Assembly: GCF_001013905.1 (NCBI RefSeq)
Contig: NZ_LN831790.1
Location: forward strand, 2,742,001 to 2,806,000
From: Streptomyces leeuwenhoekii
GTDB taxonomy: Bacteria; Actinomycetota; Actinomycetes; Streptomycetales; Streptomycetaceae
Direction: 5' to 3'
Length of the DNA: 64,000 bases
Below, piece by piece: positions 1-7,886 of the stretch; the stretch's first letter is position 1; each line of letters starts with the position of its first letter. The position numbers and the translations under genes are program-made. Below the pieces are notes generated by a model. That model had not been told where the DNA came from, ran no database searches, and saw only the letters and a list, made by a program, of their open reading frames with translations.

Positions 1-873
1 CACGAGGCGCGCACCCAGTTGCGGCAGCCGGTCGCGCGAGGTGACGAGGACGCGATGCCGGGTGTCACCGGGCAGCAGGGGCCGTACCTGTTCCGGGGAC
101 GAGGCGTTGTCCGCGAGGATCAGCACCGGCCCGCGCTCGCGCGCCCGTTCGGCCAGCACCGAGCGGTACAGCACCGCCCGCTCGTCCGCCGTGGCCGGAA
201 GGTCCTCGGGTCGCACCCCGAGCGCCCGCAGCAGGGCCTGGAGGCCCCGGTCGGCGGTCACCGGCTCGGAGTCGTACCCGTGCAGGTCGACGAAGAGGGC
301 CCCGCCCGGGAACCACCCGCGCGCGCAGGCCTGGTGCGCGGTCTCCACGGCCAGCGCGGTCTTGCCGATGCCGCCGAGCCCGGAGACGGCGGCGACCAGC
401 ACGGCCGCCGGGCTCGGGGCCGCCGGATCCAGCGCCGCCAGCAGGGCGTCGGTCTCCGCGATCCGCCCGGTGAAGCCGCCCGGCCGGGGCGGCAGCCCGG
501 CGAGGGCCTCCGGAGCGGCGGCCCCGCCCGGCTGGATGACGATCTGCACGCCGACGACCTCCCGCAGGAAGACACCGCCGCGGAAGTCGGTGTGATCACC
601 GCGGTACCAGCTCGCCGTGGTGCCCGGTGCGTGCTCCTCCATGGCCCGCGCCACGGCCCCGGCGACGCCGGGCTCGCCGCCCAGCAGCCCGGCGAGCCGC
701 TCCCCCCACGCCCGTACGGCGTCCCGTCGTGCCGGGTCCTCCGCCGCCCGGGCCAGCTCCCGGACCGGCGCCCCGGCGTCCAGGCCGACCGCCCGCGCCA
801 GCTCCTCCACCGCCTTGCGCCCGGTGTCCCCGCCCGCGCCCTCGGCCAGTGCCGCAAGCAACGCCGCTCTCAT
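1..873 (-). CDS. NB-ARC (STAND) ATPase, 3' end outside window
   Basis: The first 291 residues of a signalling ATPase are visible; the gene runs off the left edge. Residues 1-85 are Ala/Glu/Arg-rich and probably helical. A short GDHTDFRGGVF segment follows at about 92-102, then the NB-ARC domain from the PPRPGGFTGR motif near 128. Walker A GLGGIGKT is at 165-172, a Walker B-like VLILADNA at 250-257, and LVTSRDR at 276-282. ATG at 873 is the first start in frame. By analogy with the paralogue at 2299-4455 the missing part probably carries TPR or similar sensor repeats. NB-ARC proteins act as nucleotide-dependent switches in regulation or conflict systems; the trigger and output here are unknown. 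Confidence 0.8.
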   Translation of the reverse strand, partial: MRAALLAALAEGAGGDTGRKAVEELARAVGLDAGAPVRELARAAEDPARRDAVRAWGERLAGLLGGEPGVAGAVARAMEEHAPGTTASWYRGDHTDFRGGVFLREVVGVQIVIQPGGAAAPEALAGLPPRPGGFTGRIAETDALLAALDPAAPSPAAVLVAAVSGLGGIGKTALAVETAHQACARGWFPGGALFVDLHGYDSEPVTADRGLQALLRALGVRPEDLPATADERAVLYRSVLAERARERGPVLILADNASSPEQVRPLLPGDTRHRVLVTSRDRLPQLGARLV

Positions 874-914
874 GTTCCCCCACCGCGTCCCGGTCGTGGG
901 TCAACGGTACGGCG

Positions 915-1487
915 TCACGGGCCGGTCGGGGCCCGTCCCGCGGGCCTGGTGTACAGCACCACCTGGGCCCCGAGTCCCACCACCGCGAGCGCCTCCACCA
1001 CCGACAGACCGATCAGCAGCACACCGGCGTCCCCGCTCGCCCAGAACACGGCGAGCGCGGCGATCGGTACGGCGCAGAAGGCGACCAGGTCCACGACGCA
1101 CTGGATCGCCTTGCGGGACCTGCGGCGCGCGTCGCGCCGGTGGTACGCCTCCCAGCCGAAGGTCGAGAAGTCCGCGCCGCCGCCACCGGCCGCGGTGGCC
1201 TGGGCCGCCAGCCGGGGCCCCAGCTCGTCCCGCACGTACAGCCCGATCGCGGAGATCTTCTCGTCGTTGACCAGGTACGTCCATCCGAGGACGACACACA
1301 CCGGCGGCAGCGCCAGCAGCATCGCCGGCTGCTCGGCCTGCGCCGCGGCGGCGATGACTGCGGCGACCACGGCCAGCGTGACGTACAGCAGGTTGTCGCG
1401 GAACCCGATCCGCGCCTTCTGCTCGTCCTTCACGGTCTGGTACTCGGCGAGCAGCAACTGCCCCACGCTGACGTCTTGTTCGGCCAC
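915..1487 (-). CDS. Small integral membrane protein, about four TM segments
   Basis: This is a 190-residue hydrophobic protein of no family I recognise. Two adjacent membrane segments lie around residues 35-75 (LLYVTLAVVAAVIAAAA and LPPVCVVLGWTYL). Two more lie in the C-terminal third (VVDLVAFCAVPIAALAVF and VLLIGLSVVEALAVVGLG). The loop between the pairs carries a basic cluster, RRDARRRSRK. GTG at 1487 is chosen because a GGGGAGGGGG ribosome site precedes it by a few bases and no ATG is in frame. It lies between two NB-ARC genes and is transcribed away from the nucleosidase with only 45 bp between starts, so it may belong to the same accessory module; that link is inference. Confidence 0.65.
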   Translation of the reverse strand: MAEQDVSVGQLLLAEYQTVKDEQKARIGFRDNLLYVTLAVVAAVIAAAAQAEQPAMLLALPPVCVVLGWTYLVNDEKISAIGLYVRDELGPRLAAQATAAGGGGADFSTFGWEAYHRRDARRRSRKAIQCVVDLVAFCAVPIAALAVFWASGDAGVLLIGLSVVEALAVVGLGAQVVLYTRPAGRAPTGP

Positions 1488-1532
1488 GGTGACCGTCCCC
1501 CTCCCCCATCGGCTCGGCAGTACCTTAGGCAG

Positions 1533-2387
1533 ATGCCCGAGCCGCAGCACACCGCCACCGCCGTCGTCCTCACCGCGCTGCCGGTGGAGTACGACGCCGT
1601 AGCCGCCCACCTGACGGACCTCGAGGAGGACGTGCACCGCAACGGGACCCGGGTGGAGATCGGCCGGCTCGGCGGTACGGCCTGGCGGGTGGCGGTCGCG
1701 GAGCTCGGCGAGGGCGCGCTGAACACGGCGACACTCGCGACGCAGCTCGTGGAGTGGCTGCGCCCGGAAGTGCTGCTGTTCGTCGGAGTCGCGGGCGGGC
1801 TGAAGGCCGAGCTGGAGATCGGGGACGTCGTCGTCGGGACGAAGGTGTACGCCTTCCAGGGCGGCAAGCAGACCCCGGAGGGCTTCCACGCCCGTCCCGA
1901 GGTCTGGCACGGCTCCCACCGCCTGGTGCAGACGGCGCGCTCGGCGCTGCGGGAGCTGAAGGACATCCGAGGCCATCGCAGACCGATCGCGGCCGGGGAC
2001 GTGGTCCTGGCCGACGACAGATCGGCGCTGGCCGGCTTCATCCGCCGTACCTACAACGACGCGTACGCCATCGAGATGGAAGGCTCCGGCGCGGCCCATG
2101 CCGCCCTGGTCAACGGCTCGCTGGACGCGCTGGTCATCCGCGGCATCAGCGACCACGCCGACCCCGGGAAGGCCGCCGCCGACGCCTCGGGCTCACAGGA
2201 ACTGGCCGCCGCGCAGGCGGCGCGGGTGGCCGTCGCCGTACTGCGCAAGCAACGGCCGAGGGGCACGGGCGGCGACTCCGAGGAGGGGCCCCAAGCGGGT
2301 GGCGCGCGCTACGGAGGCGACCACATCGACTTCCGGGGCGGGGTCTTCCTCGGACCGGTCACCGGGAAAGGCAGGGAGCAGCGGTAG
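1533..2387 (+). CDS. Purine nucleoside phosphorylase / MTA-SAH nucleosidase-like protein
   Basis: This 284-residue protein has the nucleoside phosphorylase (PNP_UDP) fold. FVGVAGGL is at about 83-90 and GDVVVGTKVYAF at 97-108. The purine-binding EME is at 181-183, followed by GSGAAHAA, and RGISD at 203-207 supplies the catalytic Asp. The family cleaves the glycosidic bond of purine nucleosides such as methylthioadenosine or S-adenosylhomocysteine; the exact substrate is not predictable. After residue 240 comes a charged linker ending in GGDHIDFRGGVFLGPVTG, the same short module seen before the NB-ARC domain of the gene at 1-873. A TACCTT box lies 6 nt before ATG, consistent with a leaderless transcript. 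Its 3' end overlaps the NB-ARC/TPR gene, which suggests it is the effector of that sensor. Confidence 0.85.
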   Translation: MPEPQHTATAVVLTALPVEYDAVAAHLTDLEEDVHRNGTRVEIGRLGGTAWRVAVAELGEGALNTATLATQLVEWLRPEVLLFVGVAGGLKAELEIGDVVVGTKVYAFQGGKQTPEGFHARPEVWHGSHRLVQTARSALRELKDIRGHRRPIAAGDVVLADDRSALAGFIRRTYNDAYAIEMEGSGAAHAALVNGSLDALVIRGISDHADPGKAAADASGSQELAAAQAARVAVAVLRKQRPRGTGGDSEEGPQAGGARYGGDHIDFRGGVFLGPVTGKGREQR

Positions 2388-4455
2388 AGGTACCGGCCAC
2401 GGCCCGGTCCCGCGGGCGACGGCCACGCTGCCGCCCCGCCCGCCGGGCTTCACCGGCCGTACGGCGGAACTGGACCGCCTGCTTCCCCGGCTGGCCCCGG
2501 ACTCCGCCGACTCCGCCGTCCTGATCTCCGCCGTCACCGGCATGGGCGGCATCGGCAAGACGGCCCTGGCGGTGGAGGCGGCGCACCGGGCGTGCGGGCA
2601 GGGCTGGTTCCCCGGCGGCACGCTCTTCGTCGACCTGCGCGGATACGACGACGACCCGGTCACGGCCGACCAGGCGGTCCTCGCGCTGCTGGACGCGCTC
2701 GGCGTACGGGACCGGGATCTGCCGCCGACGGCGGAGCGGCAGTACGACGCGTACCGAGCGCTGCTCGCCGACCGGCGGGACCGGACGCTGCTGATCCTGG
2801 ACAACGCGTCGGACCCGTCCCAGTACCTGCCCCTGCTGCCCGGCACGGACCACCACCGCGTGCTCATCACGTCCCGGGACCGGCCCGACGCCCTTCCGGT
2901 GCGGCTCATCGACCTGGAGACACTCGCACCGGACGACTCCGTGGCCCTGGTGACGTGTGCCCTGCACGACACCGACGAGCGCGACGACCGTCCGGCCCGC
3001 GAGCCGGACGCCCTGCGCGAGCTGGCCGACCTCTGCGGTCACCTGCCCCTGGCCCTGCACATCGCCGCGGGCATGCTGCGCCGGCGACGGCACCGGGACA
3101 TCGCTTCCCTGGTGGCCGACATCCGGGAGGCCGGAGACGCGGCGGCCTTCCTCGACGGCGGCAGCCCCGGAACGGACCTGTACGGGCGGTCGCTCGCGCT
3201 GCGTCCCGTGCTGGAGACCTCGTACCGCCGGCTGCCGGCCGAGCAGGCCCGGCTGCTGCGGCTGCTGTGCCTGGCGCCGGGTGCGGAGACGGGGACGGAG
3301 GCGATCGCGGCGCTGGCCGACCTCGACGTGAAGTCCGTGGTGGCGCTGCTGGAGGACCTGGCCGCGTCGTATCTCGTCACGCCGGTACGGGGTGGCAACG
3401 GGACGACTGCCGCTGTGCGCTGGCGGGTGCATGACCTGGTGCGGGGGTTCGGGGCAGGCATGGTGGCCGGGAATGCGGAGTTGCGGGAGGAGGGGGAGGC
3501 AGCGCGGGAGCGGGTGCTGGGGTTCTATCACCGGTGGGCGGATGCGGCCGACGACCGGTTGCGGTGGTTGCCGGGGAGAGTGGAACCGGAGCGGTTCGGG
3601 GACCGGGGGCAGGCGTTGGCGTGGCTGGACTCGGAGCGGTCGGGGCTGGTGGCGGCGGCGTTGTGGGCGCGGGAGGAGCGGTATGCGGACACGGCGGTGA
3701 GGCTGGCGCTGTGCCTATGGACGTATCTCGACTGGCGGCGGTACTTCGACGACTCGATCACGGTCAGCCGTGCCGCTCAGCAGGCCGCACACCGCGCCGG
3801 GGACCGCGACGGCGAGGCCGGGGCGTGGAACAACCTCGGCCTCGCCCTGCGGGAGGCGGGGCGGGTGGAGGAAGCGATCGACGCCCACACCCGCGACCTC
3901 GACCTGTGCCAGGCCGCCGGGGACCGCCACGGCGGGGCCACGGCATGGCACAGTCTCGGCAGCGCCCTGGAGGAGGCGGGCCGGGTGGAGGAGGCGATCG
4001 ACGCCCACACCCGCGCCCGCGACCTGTTCCAGACCATCGGAGACCGCCACGGCGAGGCAGCGGCGTGGAACAATCTCGGCCTCGCTCTGCAGAAGGCCGG
4101 CCGGGTGGAGGAAGCGATCGACGCCCTCGCTCGCGCCCGCGACCTGTTCCAGACCGCCGGGGACCGCCACAACGAGGCCAAGGCATGGATCGGCCTCGGC
4201 CTCGCCCTGAAGGGGGAGGGCCGGGTGGAGGAGGTGATCGAGGCGTTCGGCAAGGCCCTGGAGATCTTCCGGGAGTTCGAGGACTGGTACTGGGCGGGCC
4301 AGACCCTCGAAAACCTGGCCCGCGCCCACGTGGACGCCGACCGGCCCGCCGACGCCCGCGCGTGCTGGCTCCAGTCCGTCGACGCCTACATCCGCGCCAA
4401 CGCCCCCACCGAAGCCGCCCGAGCCCGCACCTGGGCCGCCGAGCTACCGGAATAG
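2299..4455 (+). CDS. NB-ARC ATPase with C-terminal TPR repeats
   Basis: This is a STAND-type switch protein of about 718 residues. The NB-ARC domain begins at LPPRPPGFTGR (about 44-54), with Walker A GMGGIGKT at 81-88, Walker B-like TLLILDNA, RVLITSRDR, and a GLPL-equivalent LCGHLPLAL. A helical middle section is followed from about residue 500 by four TPR-like units (WNNLGLALxxAGRVEEAIDAH). The start is uncertain. GTG 2299 is the last start codon upstream of the domain in frame and has a GAGGAGGGG ribosome site 10 nt before it, but it lies 89 nt inside the nucleosidase gene in another frame. Either the genes are translationally coupled or an ancestral fusion was split by a frameshift. Ligand and trigger are unknown. 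Confidence 0.8.
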   Translation: MARATEATTSTSGAGSSSDRSPGKAGSSGRGTGHGPVPRATATLPPRPPGFTGRTAELDRLLPRLAPDSADSAVLISAVTGMGGIGKTALAVEAAHRACGQGWFPGGTLFVDLRGYDDDPVTADQAVLALLDALGVRDRDLPPTAERQYDAYRALLADRRDRTLLILDNASDPSQYLPLLPGTDHHRVLITSRDRPDALPVRLIDLETLAPDDSVALVTCALHDTDERDDRPAREPDALRELADLCGHLPLALHIAAGMLRRRRHRDIASLVADIREAGDAAAFLDGGSPGTDLYGRSLALRPVLETSYRRLPAEQARLLRLLCLAPGAETGTEAIAALADLDVKSVVALLEDLAASYLVTPVRGGNGTTAAVRWRVHDLVRGFGAGMVAGNAELREEGEAARERVLGFYHRWADAADDRLRWLPGRVEPERFGDRGQALAWLDSERSGLVAAALWAREERYADTAVRLALCLWTYLDWRRYFDDSITVSRAAQQAAHRAGDRDGEAGAWNNLGLALREAGRVEEAIDAHTRDLDLCQAAGDRHGGATAWHSLGSALEEAGRVEEAIDAHTRARDLFQTIGDRHGEAAAWNNLGLALQKAGRVEEAIDALARARDLFQTAGDRHNEAKAWIGLGLALKGEGRVEEVIEAFGKALEIFREFEDWYWAGQTLENLARAHVDADRPADARACWLQSVDAYIRANAPTEAARARTWAAELPE
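3796..4260 (+). repeat. 120-bp tandem repeats encoding TPR units
   Basis: The motif GACCGC(G/C)AC recurs at 3802, 3922, 4042 and 4162, exactly 120 nt apart. Each unit encodes 40 residues of the form GDRHGEAxAWNNLGLALxxAGRVEEAID. Units differ at scattered positions. The exact spacing and high identity suggest recent expansion or gene conversion within the sensor domain. Confidence 0.85.
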
Positions 4456-4602
4456 CGCGCCCCGGCATCACCGGGCAAGCGAAGCCGGCCACCTCCCCCA
4501 GGCGGGGTACGGTCCCCTTGACCTGACCAGACCACCGCTCCTACGTTCACACGGCAGTCATCTCCACGCCACAACGACGTGCGCCGCCTGGAGGTCATGC
4601 CC

Positions 4603-5964
4603 GTGCGCCCCACCGCAGCCACTCTCCTCCCCGTCCTCCTCGCCGCCACCGCTCTCACCGCCTGCGGCGGCGGCAGCGGCGGCGACCCGGACACCGTGAA
4701 GGTCTCCTTCAAGCAGTCGACGGACAATTCCATCCATGTGATGGACGACTATCTGGCCGACATCAAGAGGCAGTTCGAGCAGAGCCATCCGGGCAAGAAG
4801 GTGGAGCTGGTCCCCATCAAGGCCCCGGACTCGGAGTACTACACCAAGGTCCAGCAGATGCTGCGCTCGCCGAAGACGGCCCCGGACCTGGTCTACGAGG
4901 ACACCTTCCTCGTCAACAGCGACATCACCAGCGGGTACCTCAGGCCCCTCGACGCCTACCTCGCCAAGTGGCCGGACTGGGACCAGTTCATCGACACCGC
5001 CAAGGCGGCGGCCCGCGGGGAGGACGGGAAGACGTACGGCGTCCCGGACGGTACCGACGCCCGCGGGCTCTGGTACGACAAGGGCGTCTTCGCCAAGGCC
5101 GGCATCCCCACCCCCTGGCAGCCGAAGACCTGGGACGACATCCTCGACGCGGCGCGCACCATCAAGGCCGAGGTCCCCGGCGTGACCCCGCTCAACGTCT
5201 ACACCGGCAAGCCCGCCGGCGAGGCCGCCACCATGCAGGGCTTCCAGATGCTGCTGTACGGGACCGGTGACGGCACGACCGATCCGCTCTACGACGAGAC
5301 GAGCAAGAAGTGGGTCACCGGCGGCGACGGCTTCAAGGACGCCCTCGCCTTCGTCGAGACCGTCTACAAGGAGAAGCTCGGCCCCGACGTCGCCACCGCC
5401 CTCGACCCCAACATCCAGACCACCGTCCGCGGTGATCTGCTGCCCAAGGGCAAGCTCGGCATCGCGCTCGACGGCTCCTGGCTCCCGCAGGACTGGCTGC
5501 CGGGCAGCGGGCACGAATGGCCTGAGTGGTCGCGGAAACTGGGGCTCGCGTACATGCCGACGCAGCACGGGCAGGCGCCCGGCAAGGTGAGCATGTCCGG
5601 CGGCTGGACGTGGGCGATCCCCGCGAAGGCCGGCAATCCCGATCTGGCCTTCGAGTTCATCAAAACGATGCAGACCAAGGCGAACGCCAAGAAGTGGTAC
5701 GTCGCCAACTCCGGGATCGCCGTGCGCAAGGACGTGGCGGCCGACCCGTCCTACGCCGACGCGCAGCCCGGCACCGAGCTCTTCACCGGTCTCGTCGCCT
5801 TCACCCACTACCGGCCCGCCTACCCGGCGTACCCGAAGGTGTCCACGGCCATCCAGGAGGCGATGGAGGGGGTCACCACCGGTGATCTGTCCGTCGAGGA
5901 GGCCGCCGCCGGATACGACGAGACGCTGCGGGAGGTCACCGACGACCACGTGGTCCAGCGGTGA
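4603..5964 (+). CDS. Sugar ABC transporter substrate-binding lipoprotein
   Basis: This is an extracellular solute-binding protein of family 1 (453 residues). It has a short signal peptide ending in the lipobox LTAC, so the mature protein should be lipid-anchored at Cys. Motifs of the family include the DLVYEDTF region, GVPDGTDARGLWYDKG and the C-terminal WTWAIPAKAGNPDLAFEFIK segment. GTG 4603 is preferred over GTG 4579 or ATG 4597 because a GGAGG site at 4590-4594 is then 8 nt upstream. It is followed by two permeases with a 4-base GTGA overlap. No ATPase is encoded here; Streptomyces importers of this type commonly use the shared ATPase MsiK. The substrate is probably an oligosaccharide but cannot be specified. 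Confidence 0.9.
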   Translation: MRPTAATLLPVLLAATALTACGGGSGGDPDTVKVSFKQSTDNSIHVMDDYLADIKRQFEQSHPGKKVELVPIKAPDSEYYTKVQQMLRSPKTAPDLVYEDTFLVNSDITSGYLRPLDAYLAKWPDWDQFIDTAKAAARGEDGKTYGVPDGTDARGLWYDKGVFAKAGIPTPWQPKTWDDILDAARTIKAEVPGVTPLNVYTGKPAGEAATMQGFQMLLYGTGDGTTDPLYDETSKKWVTGGDGFKDALAFVETVYKEKLGPDVATALDPNIQTTVRGDLLPKGKLGIALDGSWLPQDWLPGSGHEWPEWSRKLGLAYMPTQHGQAPGKVSMSGGWTWAIPAKAGNPDLAFEFIKTMQTKANAKKWYVANSGIAVRKDVAADPSYADAQPGTELFTGLVAFTHYRPAYPAYPKVSTAIQEAMEGVTTGDLSVEEAAAGYDETLREVTDDHVVQR

Positions 5965-6821
5965 CCCGGCGCACCCTGGCCCGCGCCCTTCCCCTCACCC
6001 CCGCCGTCGTCCTGCTGCTGCTCTTCCTCGCCGGGCCCATCGCCTACTGCGTCTACATCGCCTTCACCGACCTCCAGCTCACCGGCCAGGCGGAGTCGTC
6101 CTTCGTCGGCTTGGAGAACTTCCGTACGGCGTTCGGCGACGAGGGGTTCCGCAACGCCGTCTGGCTGACGCTCGTCTTCACCGTGGTGTCGTCGCTGGTC
6201 GGCCAGAACACCCTGGGCCTGGCCCTGGCCTCGCTGATGCAACGGGCGTCGAAGCCGGTCCGTACGCTCACCGGCGGCATCGTCATCACCGCGTGGGTGC
6301 TGCCCGAGGTGGTCGCCGGTTTCCTCCTCTACGCCTTCTTCCGCCGGGAGGGCACCCTCAACGCCGTCCTCGACGCGCTCCATCTGCCGCGTCAGAACTG
6401 GCTGTTCACCCTGCCGATCCTCGCCGTGTCCTTCGCCAACGTCTGGCGCGGCACCGCCTTCTCGATGCTGGTGTACTCCGCCGCCCTCCAGGAGATCCCG
6501 CGGGAGGTCACCGAGGCCGCGCAGGTGGACGGGGCGGGCGGCTGGCGGCGGCTGTGGCACATCACGCTGCCGATGATCCGGCGGTCCATCGGGACCAACC
6601 TGATGCTCAACACCCTCCAGACGCTCTCCGTCTTCGGGCTGATCTGGGTGATGACCCGGGGCGGGCCCGGGGACAAGAGCCAGACGCTGCCGCTGTTCAT
6701 GTACGAGCAGGCGTTCCAGAACAGCATGATCGGCTACGGCACGGCGGTGGCGCTTCTGCTGCTGCTCGTCGGCGCGCTGTTCTCCGTCCTCTACCTGCGC
6801 CTGCTGCGGACGGAGGTGTGA
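5961..6821 (+). CDS. Sugar ABC transporter permease (MalF type)
   Basis: This 286-residue inner-membrane permease has about six TM segments; the first is TPAVVLLLLFLAGPIAYCVY. The EAA loop that contacts the ATPase is visible as EVTEAAQVDGAGGWRRLWHITLP. Its GTG start overlaps the stop of the binding-protein gene by 4 nt, so translation is coupled. It forms the heterodimeric channel with the next permease. Confidence 0.9.
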   Translation: MTRRTLARALPLTPAVVLLLLFLAGPIAYCVYIAFTDLQLTGQAESSFVGLENFRTAFGDEGFRNAVWLTLVFTVVSSLVGQNTLGLALASLMQRASKPVRTLTGGIVITAWVLPEVVAGFLLYAFFRREGTLNAVLDALHLPRQNWLFTLPILAVSFANVWRGTAFSMLVYSAALQEIPREVTEAAQVDGAGGWRRLWHITLPMIRRSIGTNLMLNTLQTLSVFGLIWVMTRGGPGDKSQTLPLFMYEQAFQNSMIGYGTAVALLLLLVGALFSVLYLRLLRTEV

Positions 6822-6828
6822 GAAAGCC

Positions 6829-7704
6829 ATGGCCCGCGCCCGCGTCACGCGCCCTGCGCCCCGCCGTGTGTCCCCCCGCATCTCCCGTCGTACCTCCCGC
6901 CGTCTCGCCGCCGACGTCTGTCTGCTCGTCGTCGCGGCGGCCTTCTGCCTCCCCCTCGCCTGGGTGGTGCTCTCGTCCGTCGATCCGCACGCCGGCCTCA
7001 CCGTGAAGGCCCCGGACGGCCTCACCTTCGGCAACTTCGACGCGATCCTCACCGCGGACGTCACCTTCCGGCCGCTGCTCAGCAGCCTGCTCCTGTGCGG
7101 CGGCGGCACCGCCCTCGCCGTCGTCTGCGCCGTACTGGCGGCCTATCCGCTGTCCCGGTTCCGGTCCCGGCTGAACCGGCCGTTCCTGCTGACGATCCTG
7201 TTCGCCACCGGGCTGCCGATCACCGCGGTCATGGTGCCGGTGTACGCGCTGTTCGTGCAGGTCGACCTGATCGACACCCCGCAGGGGACGGTGCTGTTCT
7301 TCGCCGCCTCCCAACTCCCCTTCGCCATCTGGCTGATGAAGAACTTCATGGACGGTGTGCCCAGGGAGCTGGAGGAGGCGGCGTGGACGGACGGCGCCTC
7401 GACCCTCCAGTCGCTGACGCGGATCGTGCTGCCGCTGATGGGGCCCGGGGTGGCGGTGGTGACGGTGTACTCGTTCGTGATGATGTGGGGCAACTTCTTC
7501 GTCCCCTTCATGCTGCTGCTCACCCCGGACCAGATGCCGGCCTCCGTGAGCATCAACGAGTTCTTCGGCAACCGGGGCATGGTCGCCTACGGCCAGCTCG
7601 CCGCCTTCTCGGTCGTCTACTCGACGCCGGTGATCCTGCTGTACGTGCTGATCGCGCGGCGACTGGGCGGCGGCTTCGCGCTGGGCGGGGCGGTGAAGGG
7701 GTGA
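6829..7704 (+). CDS. Sugar ABC transporter permease (MalG type)
   Basis: This 291-residue permease starts with a basic cytoplasmic tail (ISRRTSRRLAADV) followed by about six membrane spans. The EAA loop reads ELEEAAWTDGASTLQSLTRI. It begins 7 nt after the MalF-type gene and ends the importer operon. MalG-type permeases pair with MalF-type partners and bind a single shared ATPase dimer. Confidence 0.9.
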   Translation: MARARVTRPAPRRVSPRISRRTSRRLAADVCLLVVAAAFCLPLAWVVLSSVDPHAGLTVKAPDGLTFGNFDAILTADVTFRPLLSSLLLCGGGTALAVVCAVLAAYPLSRFRSRLNRPFLLTILFATGLPITAVMVPVYALFVQVDLIDTPQGTVLFFAASQLPFAIWLMKNFMDGVPRELEEAAWTDGASTLQSLTRIVLPLMGPGVAVVTVYSFVMMWGNFFVPFMLLLTPDQMPASVSINEFFGNRGMVAYGQLAAFSVVYSTPVILLYVLIARRLGGGFALGGAVKG

Positions 7705-7714
7705 CCGGGACGGC

Positions 7715-7786
7715 ACGCCTCCGGGAGCCGCCGGACCCACGCCTCCGGGAGCCGCCGGACCTACGCCTCCGGGAGCCCCCGGGACC
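7715..7786 (+). repeat. Three 24-bp tandem repeats
   Basis: The unit ACGCCTCCGGGAGCCGCCGG plus four bases occurs three times head to tail (7715-7738, 7739-7762, 7763-7786). The third copy is slightly degenerate. The array starts just after the stop of the second permease, between that operon and the HTH gene. No function is evident; on the transcript it would be GC-rich and could slow RNA decay. Confidence 0.75.
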
Positions 7787-7886
7787 ACACACTCCAGGAC
7801 GCCGCCGGGACCGTACGTTCGTACAACCGGTGATCCTGGGCGAACAGCCCGTGGTCACCCCGGCCCCGCGACCCTACGGTGTGGCC

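Noticed and set aside
19..1602. Long plus-strand frame across the first 1.6 kb
   Set aside because: It is antisense to the NB-ARC and membrane-protein genes, and its product is Arg/Pro low complexity.
915..2156. 413-codon minus-strand frame as one gene
   Set aside because: Only its last 190 codons look like protein; the upstream part is antisense to the nucleosidase. Start moved to GTG 1487.
1..4455. Calling the left cluster a proven anti-phage system
   Set aside because: Domain content is suggestive only; NB-ARC and nucleosidase proteins also occur in regulation.
7095..7886. N-terminal extension of the HTH protein
   Set aside because: It overlaps permease code in another frame; HTH similarity starts after 7887.
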